DNA of 64,000 nucleotides from Lunularia cruciata (GCA_948567375.1 OX419756.1:67594333-67658332), one strand, 5' to 3'; shown: positions 45,258 through 58,390, counted from the stretch's first letter. The notes: generated by a model not told the origin, from the letters alone. Program-made: numbers and translations.

Positions 45258-46140
45258 AAAACTCGTAAGATCAGTGGAAGAGAATTGCTCAATCAAGACG
45301 TTAACTTGGATCTATGAAAGATTAGATCTCGAATAAGTTAAGAAATTGTCAAACTGAATAATATTGTTTCAAATTATTATTTGGACATTATGCTGGAAGG
45401 AGGAATTACCTTTATGCATATTCGTCAGCCTGAGATACGCATGAACTCAACACGGGATGTGTGAGAACCCAATGCTGAATCTAATAACTCAGAAAAGTTT
45501 TTCCTCATTGACGTTGATATTTTTGTTGATTTTCAAACTACAGCTTTGTATGTGGACATGTTTTAATGTCTAGCGTATACAGTATGCAAAGTGTGTACCT
45601 CAGTTTGAGACCCCTAATCAAAATGTTCTCTGCCAACAACATTCCGGACTGCACTTACTTATAGAGCTGCAAAGGGTGCTCTGTAGAGTTGTAAACTGTG
45701 AAAGGTATTCCTACTGTTTCGGAAAACACACATAACACGGACCTGTTTTGATTCTGTATGCCACTTCATGCCACTGAGCCCTTAGATATTGTAGTACCAG
45801 ACAAGCTCTACCTTCCAGACGGTCAGATTGGGTCCAAATTGCATTCCTACATTCTGGGAGGATTTCTGTTTATTCTAGAAGATATGTCATCGTGATAGAG
45901 GTAGTATTCAAAGATATGGACGTTTATCGTGACCTCGTAGACATTGTCTTTTCATTAAGCATTAACTGAACTAAGCAATTGCTCGTTGCAGAACTTCTGT
46001 ATCAGCGTGAGTACCCTGTCAAATTTATTCTAGCCCTGGAAAGAATTCCATTAGCTAGCATCCACCCCAACTCTATTGAGTTCTTTTGATACTGTTTTAA
46101 CTGCTGCGTTTCCAAGTCCAAGTGATACGGTTTTGCAATA

Positions 46141-46830
46141 TTACAATTGATGTAGTTTCAACATTCCATTTTTATGGCGCATTAGCAATATATTTGTGGG
46201 CTCGAATCTTTTTCTTGCTTCAAGCTTGGACCTCCGGTCGTATGTCCCCTTGGCATTATACCTGGAAACAGGATGCTTGTGCTGGAAAGCCAATCTCACT
46301 GCTACAAAGCAGTAGTTTATCAACCACTCTAAAATATTTTCTCGATGTAACATCTGGACCCAGTCTTGCACGAAATTTTTACTTGGAAGCAAGAAGTGGG
46401 TATCCAGCAGGTCTCTGCGTTGCGAAGGTAACAGGCTGCAGATTTCTTCATGTGTACTCTGTACTCGTAAACTGCAGGTGTCATATACGATGGTGTATGG
46501 CGTACTTTAGAGGCGAAGCTCTTTGGAACCCTGAGACCGACTTAATCCGATACTTCGAGAAATGAAGACACGAGGGGAAACAATTGATCGACAGGAAATT
46601 TTTAGCCAAAAAGATTCTCCCGTTCATGTTCTCGACGAGCGCCAGGTTGCAAAGGTGCGTTGTAGAATCAGAATCAATGTTATAACCATCAAATGGCAAC
46701 CCATTGGAAGGTGTGTGAATCAGCTGATTTGGTCTATCATTACATTCACATTCTTACGAAGCAGTAAGCCACGGGGGAGAATCGTCATCGCCAAGAACAT
46801 CATTGTAGTGAGCCATGGCTCGAGGAATTT
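46141..46830 (-). pseudogene. P1 left-arm copy of an unrecognised coding-like sequence
   Basis: On the minus strand, starting at the CCATGG near 46,815-46,820, the sequence corresponds to the protein starting MADYND in the right arm; this copy's start region is altered. Downstream blocks NIDSDSTTHLCNLALVENMN, SCLHFSKYRIKSVSGF and, in 46,141-46,392, YDRRSKLEARKRFEPTNILL also occur in the right arm and in P2. I do not know the family. Stops and frame shifts between blocks suggest either introns or decay. Confidence 0.45.
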
Positions 46831-47059
46831 GACTAGGAGAGATTCGAGCTTCTTTCCTGGACGATCAGTGAATTGCTTTATCTGTGGGCTAGATCTCCGG
46901 TATATAAGAAGGTATGATTTCGAGCTCTTGTTCCACGAAAAAGCACGATTGTTCAGAATACTCTTCCAAAATTTATCTGACTAACTGCTCTAGTCTGCGA
47001 GAGCCTTGTGAGTATACTGTTTGATGCTCAAACGAAGAGGGATATAAATACGAACTTGG

Positions 47060-47690
47060 GAATGTGTATAGTCTCAATGTAGACGGTGCATAACTCGCAC
47101 AGAGATCATTTTATGATTTGGATACCCAAAAGTCAGACACTTTCAGGATTCTGGAATAGCCCAAAAGTCTGCAAATCCAGTTTCTATCTCCAAAGAGCAA
47201 GTATCAGGATCCCATACTGGTTCTCCTTTACATGGAAGGATGATCTTGAGATGTGTTCGCTGATCATCACAACAAGCTTCTTGAGAAGCAGTCACCCATG
47301 GAGGACAATTATCATCGCCAAAGACATGGTTCTAATCAGCCATTTTGATTAAAGAAAACCTCGAATTCGGAAGAGTAGAACGATGAGGGCCTCTCTGAAG
47401 CAATAACTTTCACCTGAATGTCATGAATTACTATTTCAAGAGTGTAACTGCTAGTCTGATCCGTGATATGTGCCGAAATGTTGAACCAACGCCGTATGTG
47501 TATTATCGGTATCTAGCTTGCCGTGGTAAGCTCTGGATATGGATCGTCTGGAACACTGTTGTTGTGGCTGCTCATGGAATTGGATAGAAGAATCCCTGCT
47601 ATGAACATGTACACTATACGCTCTCCAATCTTGACGTCAACCAAACAGTTATACTTTTTTTCTTTTGTGCGCGTTAAGCACGGTCTCCGG
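47060..47690 (-). other. P1 loop region with a third related coding-like segment
   Basis: Between the arms lies a loop. At about 47,140-47,350 its minus strand encodes PPWVTASQEACCDD and PVWDPDTCSLEIETGFADFW, related to the ASQEC part of the arm sequence but distinct. P2 has the same block at 59,190-59,400 (ILLCQGEPVWDFDTCSLEIE). The segment 47,390-47,690 shows nothing recognisable beyond its match to P2. Confidence 0.45.
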
Positions 47691-47967
47691 GGACTCTGTA
47701 CACATTCCTAAATCCGGACTCACAAAAGAAAGATATTATATATATCCCTCTTCGTTTAAGCTGCAAACATTATACTTACAAGGCCCTCGCAGACTAGACC
47801 ACTTACTCATAGAGACTCTGGGATGCTTCTCTCAACAATTTTGCTTATTCTTGTAACAAGAGCTCGAATCATATCTTCTTCTATACAAGAGATCGAGCCC
47901 ACAGATAAAGCAATTCATTCATCATCCAGAAAAGAAGCTCGGATTTCGTAGTCAAATTGCTCGAGCC

Positions 47968-48546
47968 ATGGCTGACTACAATGATGCCCTTGGCGATGAC
48001 TATTCTCCCCTGTGGCTTACTGCTTCCCAAGAATGTGAACGTGAAGATACACCAAATGAGGTGATTCATTACCTTCAAATGGTTTGGCAGTTGATTGTTA
48101 TAACTTTGATTCGGGTGCTACAGAGCATCCTTGCAACCGGGCGCTCGCTGGGAATGGGAATGGGAGTCTTCTTTGTGGCTAAGATTTCCTGTCGGTCAAT
48201 TGTTTCCCCTCATGTCTTCATTTCTCGGATTATCGGATTCAATCTGTCCCAGGGTTCTCAGCGTGTTACCTTCACAACGCACACAATATATCTGCAGAGA
48301 CCTGCTGGATACCCACTTCGCTGATGTCACATCCAGAAAAGGATTTTCCCTGACGTGCAGTGATTGATAAACTACTGCGTTGTGGAAGTGAACTTGGCTC
48401 TCCAGCATGAGCAACCTGTTTCAAGCTATAATGCCTCGGACACATACGACGGGAGGTCCAAGCTTGAAGCAAGAATAGGATTCGACTTCACAAATATATT
48501 GCTTCTGAGCCACATAAATGCAACATTGAAACTACATAAATTGTAA
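47968..48546 (+). pseudogene. P1 right-arm copy of the unrecognised MADYND sequence
   Basis: Frame from 47,968 reads MADYNDALGDDYSPLWLTAS, then QECEREDTPNEVIH, and shifts. Later blocks RDLLDTHFADVTSRKGFSLT and, in 48,364-48,546, YDGRSKLEARIGFDFTNILL follow. A TATA-like 'atattatatatatccc' lies about 220 bp upstream near 47,730. It faces away from the left-arm copy, so the two are head to head. Function unknown. Confidence 0.45.
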
Positions 48547-48734
48547 TATTGCAAAGCCGAATTACGTGGACTTGGAAACGCAGCAGCTAAACAATATCAG
48601 AGAAACCTCAATAGAATTGGGACGGATGCTAGCTAGTGGAGTTCTTTCCGGTCTAGAATAACATTTGACGGGGTATACTCACTGATTCAGAGGTTCTGCG
48701 ACGGGGCACGGTTGCTTAGTTCAGTTCATGCTGA

Positions 48735-48841
48735 AATTGATGAAACTACTACACTATTTTCCAAGATTAGTTTAGACCACACTATTTCAGTGACTTTTGA
48801 GGTCACTTCTCTCACTTAGTGTGAACCACAGTAGTACATAT
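48735..48841 (-). repeat. P1 right inverted terminal repeat
   Basis: Reverse complement of the left terminus, ending at CATAT followed by TTA. It carries 'tcagtgacttttgaggtcac', the counterpart of the left side's 'actcaaaagtccctcaaat'. Confidence 0.8.
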
Positions 48842-49394
48842 TTATTAGTTGAATCATAATGTTTCAAGGCAAGCTTTTTGACTATGGACTACACAATTAG
48901 CAAAACAAGCGAAATAGAAACTCAAGGTAGAACCGTTCAGAGGAAAGAAAGCTAGCAAACTCATCAATAGTAATCCCCGGAAAATAAATTATGAATTTTG
49001 GCGCAAATGGAAATCAATATTAATTTGAAAAATCTAGATTAATCTACCAAATTTACCAATCTAACATCATTGGTAGATCTACCATGAAATGTGGTAGATT
49101 TGACAATTCTTCTACCATTCGTGATCAAGACTGCAAAGATTATTGATTACTTGTGCTTGAGTGATCAACATGCAACTAAGAGATGAAGATGAGAATATGT
49201 TGTGATACGAAATAAATTTTTAGATGATATCAAGGAATCATATTTGAATAACAATAATGATCTTCAGCCAAAATTTTACTAGCAGTTTGTGGCAGCCCAA
49301 TGTCAACGAAGAATAGTAAAAATGTTAAGAACAATACTAAAAATGTTAAGAACAGGTCCTTCCTTCCCAGCTTGAGAATAAGGGTCAGTAATGA

Positions 49395-49860
49395 CTAATA
49401 GAGAAGGAAAGTGCCACTAAGTGCAGTTCATTTATTGTTTCATATTGAACCGCTTGGGCACAAACAACTCCCATAAGAGTGTAGTGTCAACCCCTATGGT
49501 GCACCATAGAAAATAACGATCACATTCATATTCATTACAAATAGATTCCAAGTTAACCCTGCAGATGATTGCTCACTTCACTTCTAGTGTCTCTCCATCC
49601 CAAAGACTTTGCCCTCCTATATGTGTACTACCTTTCCCAAAGGGTACGACTACAAAGTCATCTTCATGTATGCTGAATGCCTTGGTTATTCATTTTGTGG
49701 TTGTTCTTTTTCTCCAAATCCCAATCTACTCCTCAACGCATCTGGTCACTCTAGTGAGTCCCCTAAGAATTGTAGTGCTTGGGATTTTCTTTTTTTTTTG
49801 TGTTTTTCCTTGTTTAGAGTAGATAGAAGAATGGAATCTTGGAACACTTGAGGGAGAAAT
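49395..49860 (+). repeat. Interspersed repeat, copy R2
   Basis: Matches about 955-1,320 in order and strand, with modest identity. The last part (49,565-49,822) forms an 85-residue frame that I consider chance. The 'tttttttttg' stretch near 49,791 is a homopolymer run. Confidence 0.4.
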
Positions 49861-52040
49861 TCCAAAAAAAAAAACTTGTCGTTAGAAAAAATGTCTCTTG
49901 GCAAAAATTACCATCTTCACGTATAATGACTAAAGTTTTCAATGAAGATGAAGAATCATCTTTTGAAGACTTTGTCCCTTGCAGATGAGTACAATATTTG
50001 GAAGAGCATGAAGACTCTTTGGAGAGGAATGATCCATGGTACGTGGATTACAAGAACATGCAAAGAGCACCTCCAAGTTGTCTCACACAAGTGGAGTGTA
50101 ATGGGAAGTTGAAGATGTTGTGAACAAGGGAGGAAGAACTCCTATAAACTTGAGGTTTCCATAGTGGAGTAGTTTTACAATTCTTTGGGCTTTTAGTCTT
50201 GACAAAGTTTTGCTTCTTGTAATCCAAGTAAGTAGAGAGGAAATTGAGAGTTGGGTGTGAGAAGATAGATTGCAATTGTGAAATCCTCCTCCCTTTGAAT
50301 TACTAAGAGTGCTTTGAACCTAAAGACCCCAACGGTGGATCCTTGGGAGATGGAAGCTAGATAAGTGACATTGCAGAGGTTGAGAGTTAACTTCTCTTGT
50401 AGAATTGAGAGAATACTTTAGGTGCGATTGTGCTACAACTTTGGGGGTCAAAGAAAGTAGTATAGGGTGCATCAAGAGTGAATGTGAGAGAATGGACACC
50501 CTTCTATTGGAGGAAGACATTGAGAACATAACCAACTGTAGTAGGGGGTTACATATTTGACCCATGGTTCAACATCAGTAGCAAGATGCAAGCAAGGGTT
50601 GATAGTGCCTTTTTGCACGACAAGCATTCCACCAATGACTGGTGGCCGATTACAAGAACCCCACTAGAAGAGAGGTTTTTGGGGCTTTGATGAATAACTT
50701 CAAGCCTCAATGAACCTTTTATCTCATGGATTTGCAAGCAGCCTTCTTTGAATTCCTATTTTCATATGGACCAATTGATTGGAGGCATATCGTCCACTCC
50801 CATCTACAAAAGATGTACAACTTTTTCAATGAACATGGACCTCATTACTTGATACTGTTCATGGTGCATTTCTACATCAGCCATGGATAACTCACCAAGG
50901 GGGAGAAGACTGAATTTCCAGACCACAAAGTGCTCCCTTCTTAGTCCAAAAACCCAGAAGGCATGTGCCAAATGGAGCTTATGCAAGAAGTGAATGAGAA
51001 GGATTGGAAGATGGGTCAATTTTTGAGTCTGATGAAAAAAGAAAAGAAGGCACAAACTCTACACAACTCCCACTATCAAGGAGTACTCTATTTGGAAGAA
51101 AGCAAAAAACCTTCAAGCCATCAAGGAGTCAGGTGAAGATGAAGATACCCAACCCAAAGACAAAGAAGAAGAAGAGAAGCATTTGGAGGTGCATGAGATG
51201 GATTTGAACAACAAAGAAGAGGCAGCAGAGGAATCACAAGAAGAAGGAGACTCCAATTACCCAGTAGGAGAGGCACTTAGGAATGCGATGTCTAGGTAAT
51301 AAGCAACATGCTCACTCCCAAATGCTACTCACCAAAGGAACCCAAGAAGCTACCCATTCAACAGTTGAGACAGGATGGTGACTTCACTGTAGAAGAAGAG
51401 GACATCTCAATTGCAGAATTACCGTAACAAGTACCACTGCAAGAAGACATGACCTATGCATAACTACAGGAAGAAAGCTGACTAATGAAGATGAGCACTT
51501 TGTTATTTGGGAGATGCTTGGGGTGAGATGTACTCATGATATCTTGCTACCTTGATGATGGTCTTGGATACTCACTGCCCAACCTATGAGAAGAACCATT
51601 TTCAAGTATCCAACTATTCATGTAGCACAATTTTCTAGCCATACCATATTTGTGCCCACCTAGAGCTGCATCTCCTATCGTGTCATCATGGACCATTAGG
51701 CAGTGTACATTTGTTAGTTTTGTAGTTCTTAGTTCCAAGTGTCTACAAATATTTAAGTGCAACAATCAAAGTGCTACATTGTCTAGTATATGAGTGGTAA
51801 ATAAAGTGAAAAAAGCTTGAGTGCTCTTCATTGCTTTTCCCAAACTCTCATTAAATTTTTTTAATTCATGTTATGTTTGCACTTTGGTGAAGACCAATAA
51901 ATAGTGTGGTTTATCTCATGAGTGTGATCATTGGCTTCAATGTAATCATTTGAAACAATGCCTTGATGGAGCTATAGTGTTGTAAGTAACAAAAGCGTCA
52001 AGATTGAATGAGTAGATTTCATAAAGATCCTATAGTGTCT
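49861..52040. other. Unassigned interval with eroded coding-like stretches
   Basis: Plus-strand pieces such as QYLEEHEDSLERNDPWYVDY near 49,990-50,060 and a Lys/Ser-rich piece at 51,004-51,207 look like former coding sequence, but nothing matches a family I know. No RNA gene is seen. Confidence 0.35.
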
Positions 52041-52044
52041 CAAA

Positions 52045-52465
52045 GATCATTCCTTCCAGAGGACAGAACATTAGGTTTTTTTTGAAGACAATGCATTGTG
52101 AAGGGTAGAACATAATTTTAGGAAGAAAGTTCCTTCCAAGGGGTAGGACATTGGTTTCAAAAAGGTAGTTCCGTATGGAGTGATGGAACATTGGTCTTGG
52201 GAGAAGACGTGGCACTCCAAAGGGTAGAACATTATGGTTTGCTAAAGATGGTGCCTTTGGAAGGGTATTGTATTATCTTTGGTGATGACAGGGCCTATGG
52301 GTAACATGCATGCTTTTGGAAGGGGATACACATCATCTTTGGAACACCTTAAATTCCGGTCTTTGAAAGGAGTGGAGATCTTTGGGGAGGTAAGTGTCTT
52401 CCAAAGAAAAGCAGTCTTTAACTTTGGAAGACCACATCCCTCATCTTTAGAAGGGTAGGACATTT
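52045..52465 (+). repeat. Degenerate ~40-50-bp tandem repeats
   Basis: About eight loose units carry 'ttcc..ccaaggggtaggacatt.g..t' or a relative (cagaggacagaacattagg, tgaagggtagaacataatt, aaagggtagaacattatgg, gaagggtaggacatttatc). Spacing and sequence are variable, so the array is old. Confidence 0.7.
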
Positions 52466-53560
52466 ATCTACCAAGGATCTTCAAGAGACCTCAAAGGAGA
52501 GGAGCACCTCTCATACTATACCATCACTTCTCAAAATTCATTGGAACAATATACTTTTGTGTAGGTGATTATTCTTTGTTGTATTCATAGTGCACCTTCT
52601 TGGTGTCATTGCCCTTGTCTAGGAGTTGTCTTTGCCCAATATTCTAAAAAGTAAATAGTAAAGGACGCCAATGTGACACTTTTCTTTATATTCAACCATT
52701 TTAAACCCATATCCTCATGTGATTGACCTATTACAATCTTCCATCCCATTAATTTATACCTTGGGTAGACAATTAATCCTATAAGTTAAAGGAGGTTATA
52801 AATTAGTGAAATCTTCCCATTAACTTATAAGTTATGGAGTACAAGTTAACTCAAGGAGATTGTAAATCCTTATGGGTACTAATGGTAACCTGGTATTTAC
52901 AATAATTTTAGAAAAAAGACTTGTAAACCATCTTCAATACTTACAATGACATAAAATTTTCCATGCAATCACCAAGGTTTCATGTTCTTGTGCTCAGATA
53001 ATCAAGCGGCCAAGTAAGATCAAAGAGAAATGCTACGCACGCCTATAGAAAAAGCTTTTCTCTTATAATTCAAAATTGCCTCCCTTAGCATCAAAAGGAA
53101 TTCTGACTGTTTGATACTTTATCAAAATCATCATCCATTCAACAGTAGGTACAGTATCCATAAACTTCATCCAACAATACATCCTATACTTGGTGACTTA
53201 AGTCAATGCTCTCAATTACAAGACAAAGCAATTTGCCTTGAGTACTTATTCAGAAGACTTAAAGGTCAAATGAAGATCAGAGATTATGCTATTGACCTCC
53301 ACAACCCATGTTTATCTTGCACACATAAGACTACTTTTATTTTTCTGTTATTGTAGTCATGTATTTTGGAGAATATTCCCCAAGAGCAAAAGGTCGGACT
53401 ACTTTCAACACTATGGCCATGGAATTTAATGGAGTCCATCTTGTTCCACAAGGAATAATAGACAAATCTGATAAAAAACCATGTCTGTTGACAAAGATGA
53501 AAATTAAATGAAGTCTTCACAAAACTGCATTGCTTGCTGTAGTTTTGAGGAATTCCATGG
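52466..53560. other. Unassigned interval
   Basis: AT-rich sequence without a recognisable gene, LTR or RNA gene. Short similar segments 'attaatttataccttgggtag' and 'attaacttataagttatgg' near 52,750-52,850 suggest a small old duplication. Confidence 0.45.
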
Positions 53561-53569
53561 CTCGGGTGT

Positions 53570-53895
53570 GTCATGAAACATGCCCAACATTCCAATTTCA
53601 AGTTGCCAAAAAGTATCCACTCCTAGGAATTATAATTTTTTTATTTGGAATATAGGGAATTAGTAGTTCTTTTATTTGATGATGGGAAGACAATTTCTTG
53701 CTGTTAGACATGCTTTTGGTGTATAGCAAAGCAATATGCAATGGCATGGGGTAGTTCAATAAACTTGCAACACTCTAATTTCAAATTGCAAGAAAGCATC
53801 AGCTCTTGGGACTTACAAATTCTGATATTTGATGATGGGGAGAAGATCTGTTTACTTTTTGATGTAAATTTGGTGTATAGAAAAGCTGTAAATGA
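53570..53895 (+). repeat. Tandem duplication of ~170 bp
   Basis: The first unit (about 53,570-53,740) and second (about 53,745-53,895) share 'aatttcaa.ttgc.a.aaag', 'tttgatgatggg.aga', 'ttggtgtatag.aaagc' in order. The second is shorter. Confidence 0.75.
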
Positions 53896-54549
53896 TAATG
53901 AGCAGTTGTTGTAGCGTATGAGTGCAATATTCTGTAAATTTCAATGTTTATTGCTTTTCAAAATTCATATTTGATCACAAATTTTTATATGTGGTTACCT
54001 ATATTGGTAGCTCACAAGTCGGGGATACATGAGCAGAATTGTGTCATGTTATCTTAAAAAACCTATTTTGGAAAGTATACTTGTAGTAAATGCACCCATT
54101 GAAAGAGTGCACATCAAGAAGATAGGGATTCTAGGGAGCTACTAAGCTGACAGGATGGGGAACTTGAGGACTTATGCTTGAGGGGTAAGGTGGAAAGGAG
54201 AGAATATCTTAACCAGTTGACCAGGTCTTAGAATCCCCTGATTTTTTTCATTTTGGAATAGCTTAGGATCACATTGGCATTGGAATTAAAATAGTTAATA
54301 ATTGTTACATTATCCAAATTGGAAATCATAGCAATCTCAATATGTGTGAGATTTTTGTGTTGTGGGAGCTATTTTGTTCTTGCACATGTTCATAGGAGCC
54401 ACATACTTGACAAAGGTCCTCCAACATTGAGTGCAACTCTTCAGATTAGAGAAACAATAATTCATAGTATAAAAGTAGAATTGTAATTACTTTTCAAACA
54501 AATGATCTATATTTTGAGGCCTCATAAAGTTTTTCAGTGATACTTGGTT

Positions 54550-55110
54550 CTGCCTGGAGAACATCCAACCTTTTTACATACAATATTGTCATCAACTAGT
54601 GCAAAGTGTGTTGCTTAATAAGTATGGATATTGGCAGAAATGAATCTATGGCTATCACTCATCTTACACATGAGCAAAGGTTCTCCATTTTCAATACAAA
54701 AATGCAAATCCAAATGCATTGCAAGTCTTTATAGTGGAATGGGCAAAAAAAGCATGTCCTACATTCCCATAGGTGTCTTACACCTCAATAGCAGTAGAGG
54801 AAGAAATGTTTACCAAATGAGAAACTGTATTTACAACTTCTGCCCAAAAACTCTTCCCCAATCCGACATTGCTTAACATACTTCTTGCTTTCTCCAGAGT
54901 GTACAATTTATCCACTCTACCACACCATTTTGTTGAGGGGTACTTGGTATGGTAAAGTGATGAATTATCTCATCACTTGTACAATTTCTATCAAACTCTC
55001 CAGATTTGTATTCTCCACCATTATCAGATCTCAAACACATCACTTTCCTTCCAATTTGTTTCTCCATCATCACCTTCTATTTTTTAAAGATAGAGAGGAC
55101 CTCTGACTTT
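54550..55110 (-). pseudogene. Family F Ty1/copia integrase core
   Basis: Frame 54,873-55,073 has KVMCLRSDNGGEYKSGEFDR and HHFTIPSTPQQNGVVEWINC, the second Asp and the catalytic Glu region of a copia integrase. The minus strand to about 54,780 continues with a NVGLGKSFWAEVVNTVSHLV segment, a typical copia post-core sequence. It fades out near 54,550; RT and RNase H are not found, so the 3' half of the element is missing. Confidence 0.85.
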
Positions 55111-56137
55111 TTCTCCATGGTATAGACCAATACTCTTGTAGTATAATTATCAACCAAAGATACTAAATATAATGCTCTAGATTTTGAAACGCTAGGTGTA
55201 GTGCCCAAACATCAGAATGCACATAGTCTAAAATTCCTTTGTGCAGTGAACTCCTATGGAAAAGCTTACCTTGCATTTCTTTCCTAGTACACAATGCTCA
55301 CATAATTTTAACTTCAAACTTTTAAGGCCCTTCAGAAGTTGTTGCTCTGACAATTCACTTAGAACTCTTCACTCATATGACCCAAACGTAGGTGCCATAA
55401 GTGATTAAGATCTTTGATATCTTTATCTTCAAAAATAGTATTTGCCACTCCTTTGGTAATGGAATATCCAACAAGCTCATAAGATTATCTATCTTCTTGC
55501 TCTTCATTACAACCAATGCTCCTTTTGATACCTCTAGTGTTCCATTTTTGCTCCACACCTCCAACCATTTGAGTCCAAAGTGCCTAGTGATATCAAATTT
55601 TTCCTTAGCTCAAAAAAATGCCTCACATCAGCAATAGTCCTCACAACACCATCAAACATCTTAATGTGTATTGTACCAATGCCAATAGATTTACAAGCCA
55701 TGTTGTTCCCCATATTACATATCCTCCATTGAATGGTTTTTACTAATGAAACCACTCCTTATTTGGACTATATGGTAAGAGCAACCTGAGTACACTATCC
55801 ATGATTCCTCAAATTGATCTTTGTCTTGGATAGCACATAGAATATCATCCACAAAACCAGATGACTCAGCAATACTTGGTTGATCTAAGAAGCTGACCTT
55901 TATCCTTATTGTACTCAAGCCTCTTGTTGTTACAATCCTTCTTGAAATGTCCAATCCTCCCACAAATCCAGCACTTGCCTTTGAAACCTGTACTTCTAGA
56001 TTTGGATCTTGATTTACTCTTGATCTGATCTCTATCTCTTGTCCTTCCTCTAATAAATAGAGCCTTTGGATTTTTCTTTTCTTGGTCGGGTCTTTTTCAC
56101 ATCTCATTGGACAATAATGTTGAAGTGACTTCTTCAC
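55111..56137 (-). pseudogene. Family F protease and pre-integrase region
   Basis: Frame 55,715-56,137 contains QFEESWIVYSGCSYHI, the copia protease active-site region; the Asp of the usual DSG is Tyr in this copy (YSG), which would inactivate it. Frame 55,534-55,755 carries KTIQWRICNMGNNMACKSIG and ADVRHFFELRKNLISLGTLD, the protease C-terminal half. Frame 55,373-55,564 has WSKNGTLEVSKGALVVMKSK. A zinc-knuckle region would lie at 55,940-55,990 and is frameshifted. Confidence 0.82.
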
Positions 56138-56770
56138 AGTTTATATCAATCATCCTTCCCATATAGAAGAGTTGTGACCAGATGGTCATATGATGGAGAA
56201 AGTGAAGTCAATAACAACAATGCCTTATCCTCCTCTTCTAACTTAACCTCTATGCTTATCAACTCACAAATGTTTTTGTTGAAAGCATTGAAATGCTTCA
56301 TAATACTTTGGACTTCCTTCATGCTCATCTACTCACAAATGATTTTTTTGAGAGCATTGAGATCCTTCCTCCGCAAAATATACAACTTCTGTTTAAGAAA
56401 CAGATGTTGGCCCAAACCCTAAAATTGACCCATAATTTTTGTGCAGATTCTTCATTTACAACATTGTATAGCACTTCATTAGCAAGGTCCAACCGAATAG
56501 TGCTAATAGCTCTAAGATCTGCATCTCATCTTCCCCATCCTCATCACTTTGGTACTCAAGTCTTTGTCTTAGTGCTGTATGCAGTCCTTGTTGGACAAGA
56601 AGGTCCTTCATCTTCAGTTGCCAAAGTCCAAAATTATTTTTTCCATCAAACTTCTCCACTGCAAATTTAGCATTTGATACAGATATCACCCCTGCCGTTG
56701 CTTTGCTGTGGACTTGCTTCTAGACCCACTTCACTGCACCCTCAGATCTCAACACCCTCTTCAAGATTAC
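56138..56770 (-). pseudogene. Family F copia gag
   Basis: The N-terminal frame 56,456-56,689 has FAVEKFDGKNNFGLWQLKMK, the characteristic copia gag start. Frame 56,146-56,328 has ALLLLTSLSPSYDHLVTTLL, the gag helix motif. A middle part is frameshifted. This fixes the element as Ty1/copia. Confidence 0.88.
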
Positions 56771-56772
56771 CA

Positions 56773-56788
56773 ATGCCTGATACCAATT
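56773..56788 (-). other. Family F primer binding site
   Basis: The minus strand reads AATTGGTATCAGGCATTGG across this site, immediately after the LTR end TTTTCTAACA. TGGTATCAG matches initiator Met tRNA complement, with divergence after it. Confidence 0.75.
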
Positions 56789-57045
<257 letters not shown>

Positions 57046-58390
57046 GAACTATCCCTGTTCATAAGGGACGTTGAGTGAATTCGTCCCAAAGGATCTATAT
57101 ACATAATTTGCCCACTTTCTTCCTCCGGAGTGGTTACTGGGCATCTTTTCTATACAAGAGGAGTATAGAAAAGAGGGAAAATCAACAACAAAAAATTTGA
57201 CATTTCCAGTACCACACAACTCTAGTTAATATGTATTACTATGGTTCACACCATTTGAGAGACGTGACCTCAAAAGTCACTCAACTAGTGTGGTCTGAAC
57301 TAATCGTGGAAAAGAGTGTAGTACTTTGAGCGATTTCAGCGTCAGAACTCGTAAGATCCGCGGAAGAGAATTGCTCAATCAAGACGTTAACTTGGATCTA
57401 TGACAGATTAGATCCCGAATAAGTTAAAACATTGTCAAACTGAATGATATTGTTTTCAATTATTATTGATCTTGTTCAAAAACGAAAAAAATGGTAGAGT
57501 TTTGAGAATCACGCACTTTGTTAAGGAAATCACCTAGAGGATGTGACACAATTATTAGCACAATTACGCTGGAAGGAGGAATTACCTTTATGCATATTCG
57601 TCAGTCTTAGAGACGCATGAAACTCAACACGTGATGTGTGAGAACCGAATGTTAAATCTAATAACTCAAAATAGATTTTCCTCATTGATATTGATAGTTT
57701 TGTTGATTTTCAAACTACAGCTTTGTATGTGGACATGTTTTAATGTCTATCGTACACGGTATGCAAAGTGTGTACCTCAGTTTGCGACCCCTAATCAAAA
57801 TGTTCTCTGCCAACAACGTTCCGGACTGCACTTACTATAGAGCTGCAAAGGGTGCTCAGTAGATTTGTAAACTGTGAAAGGTATTCCTACTGTTTCGGGA
57901 AACACACATAACACGGACCCGTTTTGATTGTGTATGCCACTTTCATGCCACTGAGCCCTTAGATATTGTAGTACCGGACAAGGTCTACATTCCAGACGGT
58001 CAGGTTGCGTCCAAATTGCATTCCTAACTTCTGGGAGGATTTCTGTTGCTCGTTGCAGAACTTCTGAATCAGCGTACCGCGTCAAATTTATTCTAGCCCT
58101 GGAAAGAATTCCACTAGCTAACATCCGCCCCAATTCTATTGAGGTTTCTCTCATACTGTTTAGCTGCTGCGTTTCCAAGTCCAAGTGATTCGGTTTTGCA
58201 ATATTACAATTGATGTTGTTTGAATATTCCATTTTTATGGCGCATTAACAATATATTTGTGAGCTCGAATCCTTTTCTTGCTTCAAGCTTGGCTCTCCCG
58301 TCGTGTGTGCCCATGGCATTATCTCGAAACAGGTTGCTCGTGCTGGAAAGCCCAATCTCACTTCTACAAAGCAGTACTTTATCAACCACT

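Larger units (their letters stand above)
44970..49430. repeat. Palindromic unit P1 with its shared flanks
   Basis: This 4.4-kb segment is closely similar to P2 (57,045-61,450) throughout, with homology running past the inverted termini on both sides: 'cccaaaggatctatatacat' on the left and 'agctttttgactatggacta' on the right. Within it, 45,143-48,841 is bounded by an inverted terminal repeat of about 115 bp starting ATATGT(A)TTACT.TGGTTCACAC, with TTA outside both ends. The left arm from about 45,965 to 47,060 is the inverted complement of 47,690-48,720, with a loop of about 600 bp. The left arm carries an extra block (45,256-45,965) absent from the right arm. Confidence 0.85.

Noticed and set aside
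45143..48841. P1 as an autonomous DNA transposon
   Set aside because: No DDE transposase motif is found, and homology with P2 extends past the TTA flanks, so the TTA need not be a target duplication.
49565..49851. Overlapping 80- and 85-residue frames in R2
   Set aside because: The R1 copy does not preserve either frame and both cross a homopolymer T run.
57795..58232. A 145-residue minus-strand frame in P2
   Set aside because: The matching P1 region has stops, frame changes and a ~125-bp length difference, so the frame is not conserved; I recognise no domain.
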